A DNA stretch of 64,000 bases from Hyaloscypha bicolor E (Eukaryota; Ascomycota; Leotiomycetes; Helotiales; Hyaloscyphaceae). The DNA lies in contig NW_020194638.1 in assembly GCF_002865645.1 (NCBI RefSeq), positions 1,912,470 to 1,976,469 of the forward strand, in the 5' to 3' direction. Positions 11,400-24,400 of this stretch are shown here, piece by piece. Each line of letters begins with the position of its first letter. Position 1 is the first letter of the stretch. The notes under the pieces are model-generated. The model was not told the origin of the DNA. It did no database searches and saw only the letters and a list, made by a program, of their open reading frames with translations. Position numbers and translations under genes: made by a program.

Positions 11400-12900
11400 T
11401 CAATCTCTACCAAATCCATATTATAAGCCTCTAAAATAGAGACTTTCTTTAGGAATACTTGTTTCCCGGTTCTATACTAGAATTAGAGCTCGAATTCTCC
11501 GAATACTTTATTAGAATAGTATACTTTAGTAAAATAGGAACTAAGCCCGGCTTGATTCTAGAAAGAGCTATCTTGATTTCCTTACTATATAGAACCGGAT
11601 AATATCTAATATAGTAGCCGAACTCGTTATAGTTATAGTACTTAATAGTCGAGAGATCCTCGGTCTTTATAGGATATTACTTATACTTATAAGGGAATAC
11701 GTACTTAATAAGAGTAGTTAATATAAGCTTCTTGGGCTTCTTCTTAGGAGTATATAAGAATATAGTACCAGAAGTAAACTTGGCTAGAATAGCTCCTGCC
11801 TTTTTATACTCCTTAGTCTTCTTATATATAGCCTTAATCTACTAATTATTAGTAGTATAATACTAAGTAAAGCGAGTAGTATTAATAGAAGAATTATTAT
11901 AATATATATATACTAATTCCTAGAGCTTTAGTAGGAGCTTCTTATTTAGTTTATATTTAATATCTTAAAGACTAATATTGCCTTTTATAGACAGTTATAA
12001 GAAGAGAATATAGAACTCCTAAAATACTTAACTAGAGTATATTTAAAGCTTACTAAAGTTATAGTAAGTATTCTATATCTTATTAGGGTTAGAGTATAGC
12101 TTTTTTAGGTGAGAGTAAAGCTCTAAAAGCTAATAGTACTAATTTGGACTATCTTTGTTTATATAAGAGTTAGTTAGGGCGAGAATATTACTAGTAAGTC
12201 TACTAGAAACGTAGATAATCTTGAGATTCTCTAAGGAATATAAATTAGTATTTCCTTATAGCTTATTCTTAACCTGAACTAGCCAGTTATTAAAGGCAGT
12301 ATAATCTTTAGTAAAGAGAGTTAGATCTAAGAGCTTAGTAACTCTAGTATCTCTAAAGAAAGTATAAGATATAGGGGATTCTAGATAGAAATAAGCGGGA
12401 GATAGTTCGGAATTCTTTTAAGAGGAGTTCAGAGTAGCCGGAGCGGGCGGAGCAGAAGTAGTTAGAGCTACTATAAGCTAATCTACTATAGCCGTATAGT
12501 ACTTAATATTATTTTCGAGCTTGGTATTATAGAGCTTAGTATTCTCAAGAATAGCTTTATTATAGCTATAGGTATTCTTATACGAAATAGCTCTTTAGAT
12601 ATTCTCCTAGTAGCTCTTTATAATAATATTAATATCTAAGAATAAGATATTAGATTCCTTGGCCTATTTATATAACTCTCTGGTAATAATATAGTCTTTG
12701 GTCTCCAGAAGCTTTATAATAAAAGCAGAGGATTCTATTTCTATAGACTTGTCTATAAATTCTCCAGGAATACTAACGGGACGTTCGGTTCGGAAAGGGC
12801 CGCTAACGGGACGACCTAAACTAGTAGGAGCTTTACCGGAAGCCTTAGCAGAAGTTAATATAGTTCCTAGTTATATAGTATCCTAGGAAATCGACCTATT
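11400..12900 (-). pseudogene. Gypsy 1 gag with mutated zinc knuckle
   Basis: The - strand frame contains KYYNYNEFGYYIRYYP at 11598-11643. Restoring TGY codons from TAY gives the spacing of a CX2CX4HX4C knuckle, so three Cys and the His have all become Tyr; this is typical of G-to-A change on the coding strand. Upstream on - (to about 12900) the sequence is gag-like, with a Gln/Ser/Leu-rich N-terminal part, but no start codon can be chosen. The leader between gag and the 5' LTR (about 12900-13293) keeps no recognisable primer-binding site. Confidence 0.6.
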
Positions 12901-13293
12901 ATACTTTTCCTCTACTATATCCTCCCTAGCAGTCTTGTTACTAGCGTATATATAGGACCTATAAGGTCATAGAATAGGGCTTGAGAGTAATAGTCAGGTT
13001 ACTGGCCTATAGATGCCTATTACTCTAGGACTTGGTTAAAAAGTAGCCTTTATTTAAGGTTCTTCGATTTTCGGGTTTTCGGGAGGATTTCTGATATACT
13101 ACTAGTATATATTTATAAAGGTATAAATACCTGATTCCTCTGAGGATTCTAAAGCTTTTCGCTTTTATTATTCTGGAGTCTATTACTCGTATTTCTGAGG
13201 TTCCGTTATCTTGGCGGTACCTATATTACTAATAGTTCTGAATTAGTTTATTTGAAATCCTCTATAGGATTAAAGGAAGTAAGCTTTGAATAC

Positions 13294-13531
13294 TATTACG
13301 GGTACGGTATTTAGGGCTTGGAAAGCAAGGTAGAAGGTTCCTTACAAAGACGATTCAAAGCTAAAGAAGGGAAAACTAGAATATAGGAGGCTATAAGGGA
13401 GTATATGTACCCTATAGTATACTAGTCCCAAAGGGGCTAGCTTTCTAAATATCTCTAGTATATTCCAAGCATATTTCCCTAGCGAGGCGGCCGTATTATG
13501 TGTGCCTAGGAGGCATCTGAGAATCGTAATA
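13294..13531 (-). repeat. Gypsy 1 5' LTR (238 bp)
   Basis: It is the same length as the left LTR. About 24 mismatches are visible, all C/T or G/A. Its first base pair motif is TATTACG where the left copy has TGTTATG, so each LTR was mutated independently. Confidence 0.9.
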
Positions 13532-13539
13532 ATATTCAG

Positions 13540-13593
13540 ATATTAGATATCTTATTTAGATACTAGATACCTTATTTAAATACTAGATACCTT
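13540..13593. repeat. 20-bp tandem repeat, 2.7 units
   Basis: Units of the type ATACTAGATACCTTATTTA occur in direct succession immediately outside the Gypsy 1 LTR. Confidence 0.75.
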
Positions 13594-13639
13594 GCTTTCT
13601 AATCTAATTCTTATTAGTATTATATATTATAATAACTAT

Positions 13640-16600
13640 AATATTACTTTCTTTTTAAAATAAGCTTATTCCCAAACTTTAAAAGTTCCTATTAAATTTT
13701 CAAGTTATAAGTTATATATTAAAGGCCAGAGTTTTTTATATATAACTTATAAGAATTTCCGTTTATATTATATAGTTCCGGTAATATATTATTCTTGGTA
13801 TAATCTAACTAATAAAAGAGGTTCTAGAATAGTCTTGGCTATTTGGGATTCTTATTATAGAAGCTTTAAAAAGCCAGAATACTATTATTTAATAAGAATA
13901 TAAAATACTATTCCGGATCTAGATCTTATTCTTTTTATTAGACTCGGTATTTAAGCTTCTTATAAAATAGCTTTATTACTAATATCTCTTAAACTTTATA
14001 TTTCGTTTTCTTGTCTTATAATTCTAATAATAAAAATTCCGGATTCGCTTATCCAAAAAGAGAATTACTTGGGTTTTTATATAGCTTCTTTATATAAAAT
14101 ACCAGATATATTCTTATTAATTCCAAAAGCTTAAACCTAAAGAAATATTCTATTTATTCTAGAATTTTATATAGTTCTTCTATTTAGTAAGTTAGCTTGC
14201 AGTTTAGATAATTGTTTTTCTAGTATTTAGTAATAATTTATATTTTATTTCCTATTCCGAAATCTACTAATTAGTAGTACTTATTAGCTTAAGTAATATA
14301 ATACTCTTATATTTATATTATATTCTCCTATATCTTTTATTATAATTTATAAAGCTATATTACTAGGGCCTTTATTTCTTATTTATTTAGTTTTTTCTTT
14401 AGAGTATCTAATTATACTTAGGTTTTCTAATTAAATAATATTTATAGTTTATAGCCCTTTTTTATAAAGAATAGAAATGAATCTATAGTTTTATAAACTA
14501 GAGCTACTTACTAGTAATTAATTATTACTATTTATTTATTCTAATTATTCTAGTAATAATTTATATAGAAATATAGTTATTAGTTAAAATACTAGTTAAT
14601 AATTTCTATCTAGCTATTAATTTAGAAATAATTAATAATTAATAACTTGAGCTTTATACTAATATATTTATAGAATTTACTCTAGAAATCTAATATAAAC
14701 TAGGGGCCTTAATTAAATATTATAGTCTCCGGAATACTAATTTAATAAACTATATAAATAAGAAATAGAAATATTAACTTTTTAGCTATTATTATATTTT
14801 AAACGGGAATTATAATAAAATACTTACTTAGATAATTAATAAAGATTATTATTATATTATACTTATTTCTATTTTCTAGATATTTTTTAAAATCTACTAA
14901 TATATATTATTAGAGGTAATTAGGAACTAGTAATAAATATAAGAGCCCTAACTTCTTATTTCTAAAAATATGAGATTATTAATAAATATAATAATTATTT
15001 CTATACTAATTAATATTTATATCTTGGCCTAGCTAGTAATAATAGGCCTAAAGAAATTATTAAAGCTTAACTTATTCTAAATATCCTATTCGAAACTATA
15101 TATATATCTCCTAAATAAAAATAATATATAAAGATATTTCGAGTATTATTATATTATAAAAAAAAGCTATTTTATAATATTCGAGTATTTTTCTTTTTAT
15201 TTCTTGCTTTATTTTATAGCTCTTCTAATTCTAATAATTCTCAGTTCTTACTTAATAGCTTATTTACTAGCTAGATTTATTATACTATATTTCTTCCTAA
15301 ACTAGGCTTATAAAAGCCTTAATTAGGGCTAATTAGAGATCCCGTATAATATTATTATTAATCTTTTATTATAGGAAGAGAATTTGAGTTTAGTAGGCTA
15401 TTATTATTTTATTCTAAATAGTTATATTTTTATATTTTCTATTTAGGATATTTACTTATTTATTTAACTTGCTTATCTAATATATAAGCTTAAAATAATA
15501 ATAGAAAAAATATTTTACCTAGTATATTTATTTTACTAAAAGCTTTTTTATAATTATAAAGTATTCGAGAGCTTAATAGTCTAAATAAATTATAAAAAGT
15601 ACTTCTTATAGGCCTTTTAGCTCTGCTTACTATTTAATTAAAAGAAAATAATAATAAGTATTTCTTTATTATAAATATTATAATTTAGCTTTACTAATTA
15701 TATAGTCTTAAAAAAAAATACTATCGGGTATTAGAATTTTATCTAGAAGTCTTATTATAAGAAAATACCGGCTATAACTTTATTTAATATATTTGTTTTA
15801 ATTATAATAAAGAAATTCGGGTTATAGTAATATAAAATTAGTACCGAGAATATAGCTTACTTTAGTTTAATAAAACCTTCTTAATACTAATTTATTTATT
15901 TAAACAAAACTCTCTTATATATTAGAGCTATTAGAAACTTTATTATATAGCTATATTTTATAATAAAATACTAATAAAAATTATAAAAACCCAGAAAGCC
16001 TTATATTTCCTTAATTATCTTTAGTAATTATTAGTTTTTAATAACTATTATCTTATCTAGATCTATTTTAATATCTCTAGTAAAGATAATAAAGCCTAGA
16101 TACTTTATATAAATAATCTTAAACTCTAATTTCTTAATATTTACTTAGAGGCTAGTATTTTATAATTATTAAAGAACCTTTTATATATAGTTTTTATATT
16201 TTAGGAAATTATTTAAATAAATTAGAATATTATCTAAGTAAGCTATATAAAAGATATTAAAGTAGTTAAAGAAAATATTATTTATATATTTCTAATATAT
16301 AATAGAACTATTAATTAGGTCTTTTTAATAAACTTTATATTTATAGGCCCTATATTTTATATAAAATATTATAAGTTCTTCTAATTCTGGGTCTATTTAG
16401 ATCTAATAAAATATTTACTAAATATATAGCTTTATATAGATCTTGGCTTAAGCTAGCTATATAAGAATCTTATAAATAAAAGAAAGAGAATAATAATTCT
16501 TTTATATTAAGTTATTTAGCTTATAATAATTAATATAAAATCGGAAAGCTCTATTAGCCTTTTTTATAAAATAGATTAGGAATATAAAAGAAACTAGCTT

Positions 16601-18165
16601 GGCTTAATAAAGCCTTATTAGAGGTTTTCTTTAAAGAAATACTTAATTTCCTATAGTTTATAGATTAATTATTAATAAAGCAGGAAATATTCTAGGCTTT
16701 CTAGGCCTTTGAGATTATTAATCTGAATTTTATAATTATATAATTAATATAGAAATAAGATATTTAATACTTTTTTTAAGAAAATATCTATAAAGTTCTT
16801 AAACTCTTTTAATAAAACTTTTACTAGCTATTATAGCTTTATTTTTTCTGGCTATTACTTGCTCGAAATAAACTTATTTTTTTATTATAATTCTAGCTCT
16901 TTATTAATCTCAAAAAATAATATTATAAAGAAAAGATTTTTTTTCTTTTATAAGTTTATTTAGAAAGCGGCTAGTAAAATACTTATAATATTAATTATAG
17001 GCCTCGACTAGATCTTATAGCTTTTCTTTAGATAATATAATTTTAATATTTCTATTTCTAGCTTAAAAGAAACTTCTATATTTCCTAAAACTACTTATAT
17101 TTCTTTATAATATTAAGCTTAATTTCTTTACTATATATAGCTTTCTAAACCCGGCTTAGAAAGAGAATAAGAGAGTTTTCTTTTTATAAGCTAAGGTTTC
17201 TAGAACTTATTTATAACTATAGCTTTATTTCTTTTATTTCTATTTTTTTAGTACTAGTTACTTTTTCCAGATTCTAAGTTCTTATATATAATAGTTAGGA
17301 CCTTATTCTAATTCTTTTTTCTAAGCTAATTATCTAGCTAGATTAATCTTTTATTCTTATAATTAATTAGAATACTAGTACTTATAAATTACTATTATCC
17401 TAAAATTATATTATATTTGCCTAGCTTTATAACTAGTATAAGTACTAGAACCTTTTATTTATTAATTAAAAATATAAGCTTAATATAATAAGTAATAGAT
17501 ATAGCCTACTTATTATTAAACTCTTTTATATTATAGGATAATATTAATTAAATAAGTTTAATATCTAGATATTATTTAATTATTTTTATAAACTTGAAAT
17601 TAATAAAAATATATTTATTTATTCTAGTATTAATAAAAGAAGAAGTTTTAATATCTAATTTATTATTACTAATTATATAAAGAAGTATAAATATTTTATC
17701 TCCTAATAGCTAGCTTAAATTAACTTCTATTATATTTATATAATATAGCCCTAAAAAGAAAACTTTCTTTAGGGATTCTTATTTCTTTATTCTTTATTCT
17801 TAAATAATTTACTAGTAGTAAATATTACTAGTTTAGTTACTAAAACTTGCTTTATATATTTTATTTTAAGCTTTAGATAATTTCTAGATATATAACTAAA
17901 TCTATTATAGTTATAATATTTGAGATCTGAGAATTCGGGCTTTAGAATAATAGACTTGTTTATTACTAGAGTTTTAGAAGCAGGCTTTATATAAGAAGCA
18001 CTTTCTAAGTTTAGCTTATTTATATCTTTATTAGCTTTCTTAAATATCTGGTTTTTCTTTTTATAATAAGCTTGAATTTACTAGTTATTTATAGTATAAT
18101 ATTATATGAATTCTATAATATAAATAACCGGATTATTATAATATATAGCTATAGCTTCTTAGAAC
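13640..18165 (-). pseudogene. Gypsy element 2, truncated and heavily RIPped
   Basis: It is collinear with Gypsy 1 on the same strand. 13645-13680 parallels the region after the Gypsy 1 polypurine tract, including AATAAGCTT then CCC. 14280 parallels 7840, 16060-16240 parallels 9780-9975, and 17880-17930 parallels the zinc knuckle near 11620. Its RT catalytic block reads YLDN (about 16229-16240) within YIAYLDNILIY. No LTR pair is visible: the 3' end is cut at or near the Gypsy 1 insertion, and the gag end is replaced by a LINE fragment at 18166. RIP is far heavier than in Gypsy 1, so it is older, or a more divergent relative with a longer exposure. Confidence 0.7.
13705..13745. other. Palindromic motif in Gypsy 2 tail
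   Basis: GTTATATATTAAAGGCC and TTTTATATATAAC form an inverted repeat around AAAGGCC..TTTT. It sits at the position of the Gypsy 1 quasi-palindrome (7266-7300) and closely resembles those at 5650 and 46495. Confidence 0.6.
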
Positions 18166-18615
18166 TTCTTTTTCTTTTTTCTTTTAATATACTTTATTAG
18201 TTTAGAACTATATAGTATAGCTAGCTATATTAGTATGAGTCTTAATAGCTTATATATAGAACTAATTTCTAATATAAGTAATAAATAGTTAGAAATATAT
18301 CCCGGAAATAAAAACTTAAGAAAATAAAGAAAAATAAATATAAATTATAATTTCTTTCCTATTTCCTTTCTTTTATTTCTTCTTCTATTTCCTTTCTTAT
18401 TTTCTTTCTTATTTCCTCTCTTATTTCCTTTCCTATTTCTACTTCTTCTATTTCTTTTATTTTCTCTATTTCTATACTTTTCTTAATATATATTTTATAT
18501 ATATATATACTAGTTTCTTTTAAAAATACTAGTATATTTAATATCCTAATTTCTATATATAATAATAGCTATAAATTAAAAGTACTAGCTTTCAAGCTTT
18601 CTTTAAATAAACTAT
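18166..18615 (-). mobile_element. 5'-truncated LINE fragment (3' end only)
   Basis: From the T-rich tail at 18166 the sequence parallels 27531-27985, the 3'UTR and acidic-repeat C terminus of LINE ORF2, including the block TACTTTATTAGTTTAGAACT and the CCTATTTCC-type repeats. Homology stops near 18612. It interrupts the gag end of Gypsy 2. RIP is heavier than in the LINEs at 27-61 kb. I found no target-site duplication. Confidence 0.8.
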
Positions 18616-21600
18616 CTTACTATAAGATTCCCGAAAATAATTATAATAATAGTACCTAAGTTATAATACTAGTAAAAATTCGGAATATATATAGTAACTA
18701 GAGTTCTAGAACCTAAGAGATAGTTCTTGCTTAGGAATAATTCCTATAGTTCCTAGAGTTCTTATAGTTCTAGTATATTCTAGAGCTAGTATTTCATACT
18801 ACTTATATAGTTCTACTATTTACTATTTTTAAAGATTAGAAATTATTATTAATTAATATCTGCAACTAGTTTATAAGATACTAAAAAATATATAAAATAC
18901 TTAAATAATAATTATATATTATATAATACCTCAAACTTTCTATCTCAAGCCCTATTCTTATTATAGTCTTATAAAAAACCCCTAATTCTATATAAAAATA
19001 CTATAAAAACTAGATTAACTAGTTTACTAATACTAATTCCTTATTTATATTACTTATATTAATAATATAAAGCTTCTTTCTAAGAATTAAAAGTAAATCA
19101 AGTAATATAAGTAAGCCATATAACTTAACTAGTAGTAAATCTAATATAAAATCTTTCTTTCTAGTAAGTCTAATTAGCTAGTAATATATAAACAAGTATT
19201 ACTCAGGTAATTCGAGTAAAATATACTTATAAATACAAATCTCTTTAATTTAAGCTATATTTCTCTTATACTAAATAAAGTTTCTATAAGAAATAATAAT
19301 ACGATATTTAGTAACTCTAAAATTAGTAATAATTAGCCTTAATTCTACTAAAGTCTCTATAAAAAAACCCGAAAATAATGGATTTTTATAATAATAATAT
19401 AAGAAAGTATAATATTTTTATATATAAAAAACTAGGAATTATATATTACTTTAAAAATACTATAAAAGTTATATAAATTATATATTTTTAGTAGCTTTCT
19501 AGAATACAGAAATATAAATATCTTAATTAATTCTATTATCTAGAAGCTGGGAAAAGATATAATTAATAGCTATAAGCTCTAGCTATTTAGTAATTTACTT
19601 TTTATATCTTAATTACTAAAAATAGTTAAGGAAAACAGGATTTTAGTTTAAATAATATCTAATATTACAAGATTTCTAAAAAGCTTTATATTTAAAAAAG
19701 GAAAGGCTTATATTTTTAAGCCTTAATTAAGTAATCTAGCCTTAAATCTATAGCTTTATTAGACCCAAATCTTAGTAAAATATGACTTTAAGTCTTATAT
19801 ATATAACTTTCTCCTGTTTTCGGAATAGTTAGATATAAATCTTAATACCTAATATATATACTAATATAGTTAAAAGTTCGAGAGCTATTTTTATAGAGAG
19901 AATTCTGCTATTTTACTAAGGTATTTCAAATAATTACTACTTAATTACTTACTAAATAAGTATTTAAGAATATATAATTATTAGATAATAGCCCAAATAT
20001 AGTTAAAGAATAAATATAAGTTTCTTTTAATATATCCTTAATATATAAAAAGAATATATATTCTTATTTTAGCTTTTAAAAAATAAACGAATTCAAGAAA
20101 TATTTACTAAAACTCAAAATCCCTAGTTTTCTAGTTATTATACTAATAGAAATATTTAATTCTATTATTTTAGTATATTAGGTAATTCAAATAATAGTAT
20201 AATAAGCTTTATATATACCAAGATTTGCCTAGACTTTATTTATATATTATAAGAAATTAATATTATAAAAATTAATAAAACTAAGGCCTAATCTGAATTA
20301 TAAGATTATAATTATAATAATAATTCCCGAATTTATAGCCTAATTCCCGAGATTATATCTCTTAAATATTACGGGAAATATTACGGGAATAATATAGAAG
20401 TAATATAAGAAATAATAATAAAACTTTCTATTATATTATACTTATTAATAATAGTATTTTCTATTAGTAAAAAAGCTAGATCTCAAACTTTCTAGTTTCT
20501 AGATTATAGAAAACTTAATTAGAAAACCTTATCTAAACTCATAATTCACCTAATAATAGCCAGGTTATTATAATATTATATATATGAAATTATATTTATT
20601 ATATTTTATTTAATAATAGCTAAGTTATATAATATTATATATATGAAATTATACTTTAAAGAACTAATTAGTTTATTAAATATAGGTATTTAATAAAAAT
20701 ACTATATTAGATTAAAGCCTCAGGATAAAATATTATAAATAGAATAGATTCTATAATAGTAAATCTAGTATAGAACTAATTTTGGCCTAAGGAAATACTT
20801 AATAAATAGTAATTCAGAAGAAAATCTAGTAGCCGGGCAAATCTAGTAATAAATCAAGTTAAAATTAAGTTAAAATTAGATTAAAACAGGTTAAAATTAA
20901 TAAATCTAGTAGCTATATTAATTATAGCCATATTATAATTAGGCAAATAATACGGGATATAGCTATATAGCTAGTAATTAGAACCCTATTAATAAATCTT
21001 ATATAACTTACTAAACCTATATAGGAATAGCCTTAGCTCTAGCTAGAATATTAAAATACTAAAATATAAAAGAATTCTATTAGAAATCTATTTAGATAAA
21101 TAACTTACTAATTAGTAAAGCCTAATTTCTTAATTCAGGTTAATTATTTCTTACTAAATTCGAAGATATTCTTCTTTTTATATTTATTAGAATATATCTA
21201 ATAAAGAAACTTAATAAAGGCTTAATTATTCTCTAGATCTTATTAACTAACTAGTAATTTCAATATATCCTAAATATATTTAGTTATAATATAGCCTATA
21301 GCTATAGGATTAAGATATAATTATAACCTAATTAGAAAAACTTCTTTATTATTCTTAATAAGGCTTTCTAGCTAGTTTTATATAATTTCTTATTTAGAAT
21401 ATAATAATAATAACTCTAAAAGAATTAGGTATTACTAATTAATATATTATAGAAAATTAGATATCTAAATATTTATTTCTCTTATATTATTATTTAATAG
21501 AATTCATATAGTTTATTATAGATTTTCATGCCCTAAAAAGGCCTTTTTAATATTAGAATAATTAGTATTTAAGATAGCCTTCTTATAAAACCTAAATAAT

Positions 21601-21990
21601 TATTAGCTAATAATTCTTTTAATAAAATACTAATAGTTTTAATATATAAAAATATAAGAAAGAAAAGAGAAAAAATACTAAGGTTATATAAATACCAAGA
21701 TCTTAAGCGGGATTATATATTACTAGGCCTTTTAATCCTAAATTCTCTTATTTATATAGGAAAATATAAATAATTTATAAAAAACATATAATAATAGGTC
21801 CTGAAATAAAAAGAAACTAATAAAATTAAGTTATAAGAATATAAATATAGACTAAGTAATAGCTATTACTAAGGTATAATATAAACTTAATAAAAAGCAA
21901 GATATTAAAATACGTGAAATATTAATATATCTCCTAAAAATATTATAATAAAATAAATATAATAACTTACTAATACTTATTCTTTTTTAT
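18616..21990. other. Saturated-RIP DNA, no assignable gene
   Basis: Long stretches read through in single frames on the - strand if TAG is taken as Gln. This suggests former transposon coding sequence, possibly the C-terminal side and 3' flank of the transposase-like frame at 22-24.4 kb. No diagnostic motif is visible. A repetitive TATAGTTC/CTAGAGTTC-rich stretch lies at about 18700-18830. Confidence 0.35.
20551..20656. repeat. Two-copy tandem repeat, period about 60 bp
   Basis: Both units begin TAATAATAGC and end near ATATATGAAATTATA. They differ by a few transitions and a short indel. Confidence 0.7.
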
Positions 21991-21999
21991 TAAGATATT

Positions 22000-24400
22000 A
22001 TAAATACTAGAGAGCTTATATTTCTTTATAATTTGAGTATAGTAAAGTCTTATATAAATATTTAGCTATTTAGTATTATTAAGATACTAAACTTACTATT
22101 ACTTTAAACTATTTTTCTTATTTATAATCTAGGTTCTAGACTTTATAGGCTTCTTAAAAAAGGGCCCTAAAGCTAGGATATTAGGCCTAGAGCCTATAGA
22201 ACTAGGTAAGGCAGTTTCTAATAAAATATTACTATCTTTCTAATAAACTTTTTTAATATATATAGTAATATATTTATATAATTACTAGTATTTATTTCTG
22301 GCTTTAAAGACTATATTATTAAGTTCCTGCTTATCTTTCTTACTAATCTCAGTTCTTATTAATATAATATTGCTTTTAGTAATTTTTATAAAAGTACTAA
22401 TAATAAATTCTAAAGAATTATCTTATTTCTACTAAGTAATTAATAAAAATTTAGAACTAGTATAACTATAAACTATCTAGTATACTCTAATAGGAAATAT
22501 AACCCTAAATAATATATTAGTAAAGGAAGTTATTACTAGCTAGGAAAGAAAGAAAATTTTCTAAATATTATATAATACTCTTAAAGCCCCTTTTTTATAA
22601 GAAGAATATCTTTAAGAAATTAGTATATGAGTTAGGATAAACTCTAATATTCCGAGTAGACTAGATCTAATAACTAAGTACTAATAATATTAAGAGCTAG
22701 TATAATATTCAGATCCTATTTACTATTATATTTCTCTTTCTTTAAGCCTTTTCTAGTAAGCAAACTACTTATAAATTCTTTTATCTTTTAAACTAGAAAG
22801 TAATATTAACTATTTTTATATATATTATAGGCCAAATTCTTTTTCTTAGAATCTTTAATAAAGCAGAAATAATAGTTTAAATTCGACTTAATATCTTTAA
22901 TACTAGTATTAAGTAATTATTAAATTATGTCTCTAATAAAACAAAAACAGAAAATAGCCAGAAAAATGTCTTTATTATTAATAGTTATATTAATGCCCTT
23001 ATCTAAGAGTCTTAGTAAAGCTAGAGCTTTAATAACTTTATTAAAATTTAAGCTATAGGATTTAAAAGTAATTAGGAAAACATTTACTTAATAAGAGTAC
23101 TTTTTTATACTAAGTTTAGCTAAAATAATATATATATACTTATAAGAGTTCTATAGCTATTTTAGTAAATCCAGAATTCGTTAATAAAATAAGTAATAGA
23201 ACTAAAATATATCTAGTATCTAATATAATAAGATCCTATTTTTTAAAATACTTTTTACTAAATTACTTGAGCTCTAGTTCTTCTTATAATAAATAAGACT
23301 AGTATAGAAATAGAAAGAATAGTTCCTTAAGCTTTTTAGTATTCTTATACCGGATTATATATCTAATAAATAGGTATTCTAGTAGCTTAGGAGCTAGTAA
23401 AGGCTTTAGTAGTTTATTATTCTTAGGATCCTGAAATTTGGCTAGATTAAAGCCGGATTTATAATCTAATTTGACTCTAGCTAAATATAAATAAATATAA
23501 GATTTAGAAATATATATAACCCTATCCTAAACTAGAATAAACTTATTTTCCTTTATAGAAGAATCTATTATACTAAACTCTTCTAGGAAATTAATATAAT
23601 TAAAGTATTATTAGACTATTAAGATTACCTAACTAGGAATTTCTACTTTAGAATATATATCTCGACCTATAATAAAAACTCGGCTAATATATTTATTATT
23701 TATATTTTTTTCTAGTATATAAAATAGAATAAATTTAGAGAAAAAAATAGGTATTTTATTTAAATAATAGATATAAATACCTAATATAATATAAATAGAA
23801 AATATTTAAGTAAAAAAATACTATAATTCTATAGAATTATTTACTTACTTACTAAGTCCCTAATAAATCTTATTACTTATATTTAAGAATAAAATAAACT
23901 TAAATAAGTATTTTATATTAAAAAAAAAAGATTCTTAATAGTATTATTAGTTTTATTTTTCTTCTAAAAAGCTATAATAATTAGGAGCTTGGCTACTTTA
24001 AAAATAATTAGCTTAGTATATATATCTAGTAATAATATTTGCCTAATAATATAGTTTTTGAAAGTCCCTAATAAATAAAGCAAGTTATTAAGTTAAGGAT
24101 CTAGTTTTTTATCTAGTTTTATAACTAGGAATAGAATTTCTCTTAATAACTAGTATTTATTATAAGAAATTCCTGCTATAATATAGAAAAGGCTAAGAGT
24201 AATTTCTATAGTAAATAGATCCGGATCTTCTACTTATTTATATTATATAAATATAAATATATCCGGGAATTCAAGAGAAGTTTACTTATCTGAAATTAGC
24301 TATTATAGCTCTAGTACTAAAATATCTTACTTCTTTTCTATATCTTTAAATACTATAATAAGTATAAACTTACTATTCTCTAATAATAATAATATATTAT
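22000..24400 (-). pseudogene. Decayed transposase-like frame, possibly Plavaka/CACTA (Tnp2) type
   Basis: On - a single conceptual frame of several hundred codons can be followed with stops almost only TAG/TAA. Segments include VKLDYKSGFNLAKFQDP (about 23450), FINEFWIYQNSYRTLISIY (about 23180), KGINITINNKDIFLAIFCF (about 22980) and RDIIQQ followed by a YYFCFI-type block. These resemble, from memory, large fungal proteins with motifs such as FIDGFGLYRNMYRSLMGIY, GDMPQQ and CRFCF, which I associate with Plavaka/EnSpm-like DNA transposases. A catalytic Asp (D in FIDGF) now reads Asn. Neither terminal inverted repeats nor target duplications were identified. The family call is tentative; the presence of a decayed long protein frame is better supported. 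Confidence 0.45.

Larger units (their letters stand above)
6916..13531 (-). mobile_element. Gypsy/chromovirus LTR retrotransposon 1, full length but dead
   Basis: Two 238-bp LTRs bound an approximately 6.1 kb interior. A G-run (polypurine tract on -) adjoins the left LTR, so transcription ran right to left. Domains in - order are gag with zinc knuckle, protease, RT, integrase and chromodomain, the Gypsy order. Flanking pentamers ATACT (6911-6915) and ATATT (13532-13536) fit a 5-bp target duplication with one C-to-T change. About two dozen LTR differences are all transitions. There is no long open frame. It is much less decayed than its neighbours on either side, which suggests a later insertion. 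Confidence 0.85.

Noticed and set aside
12698..12886. 62-codon open frame on +
   Set aside because: It lies antisense to the Gypsy 1 gag region and its protein has no recognisable feature; a shadow frame.
13262..13293. tRNA primer-binding site of Gypsy 1
   Set aside because: The - strand sequence after the 5' LTR does not start with a clear TGG and I could not match a tRNA 3' end; RIP may have altered it.
18350..18480. CRISPR-like direct repeats (CCTATTTCC units)
   Set aside because: Units are contiguous, without spacers, and belong to the LINE ORF2 minisatellite; the same holds at 27760-27840 and 61215-61310.
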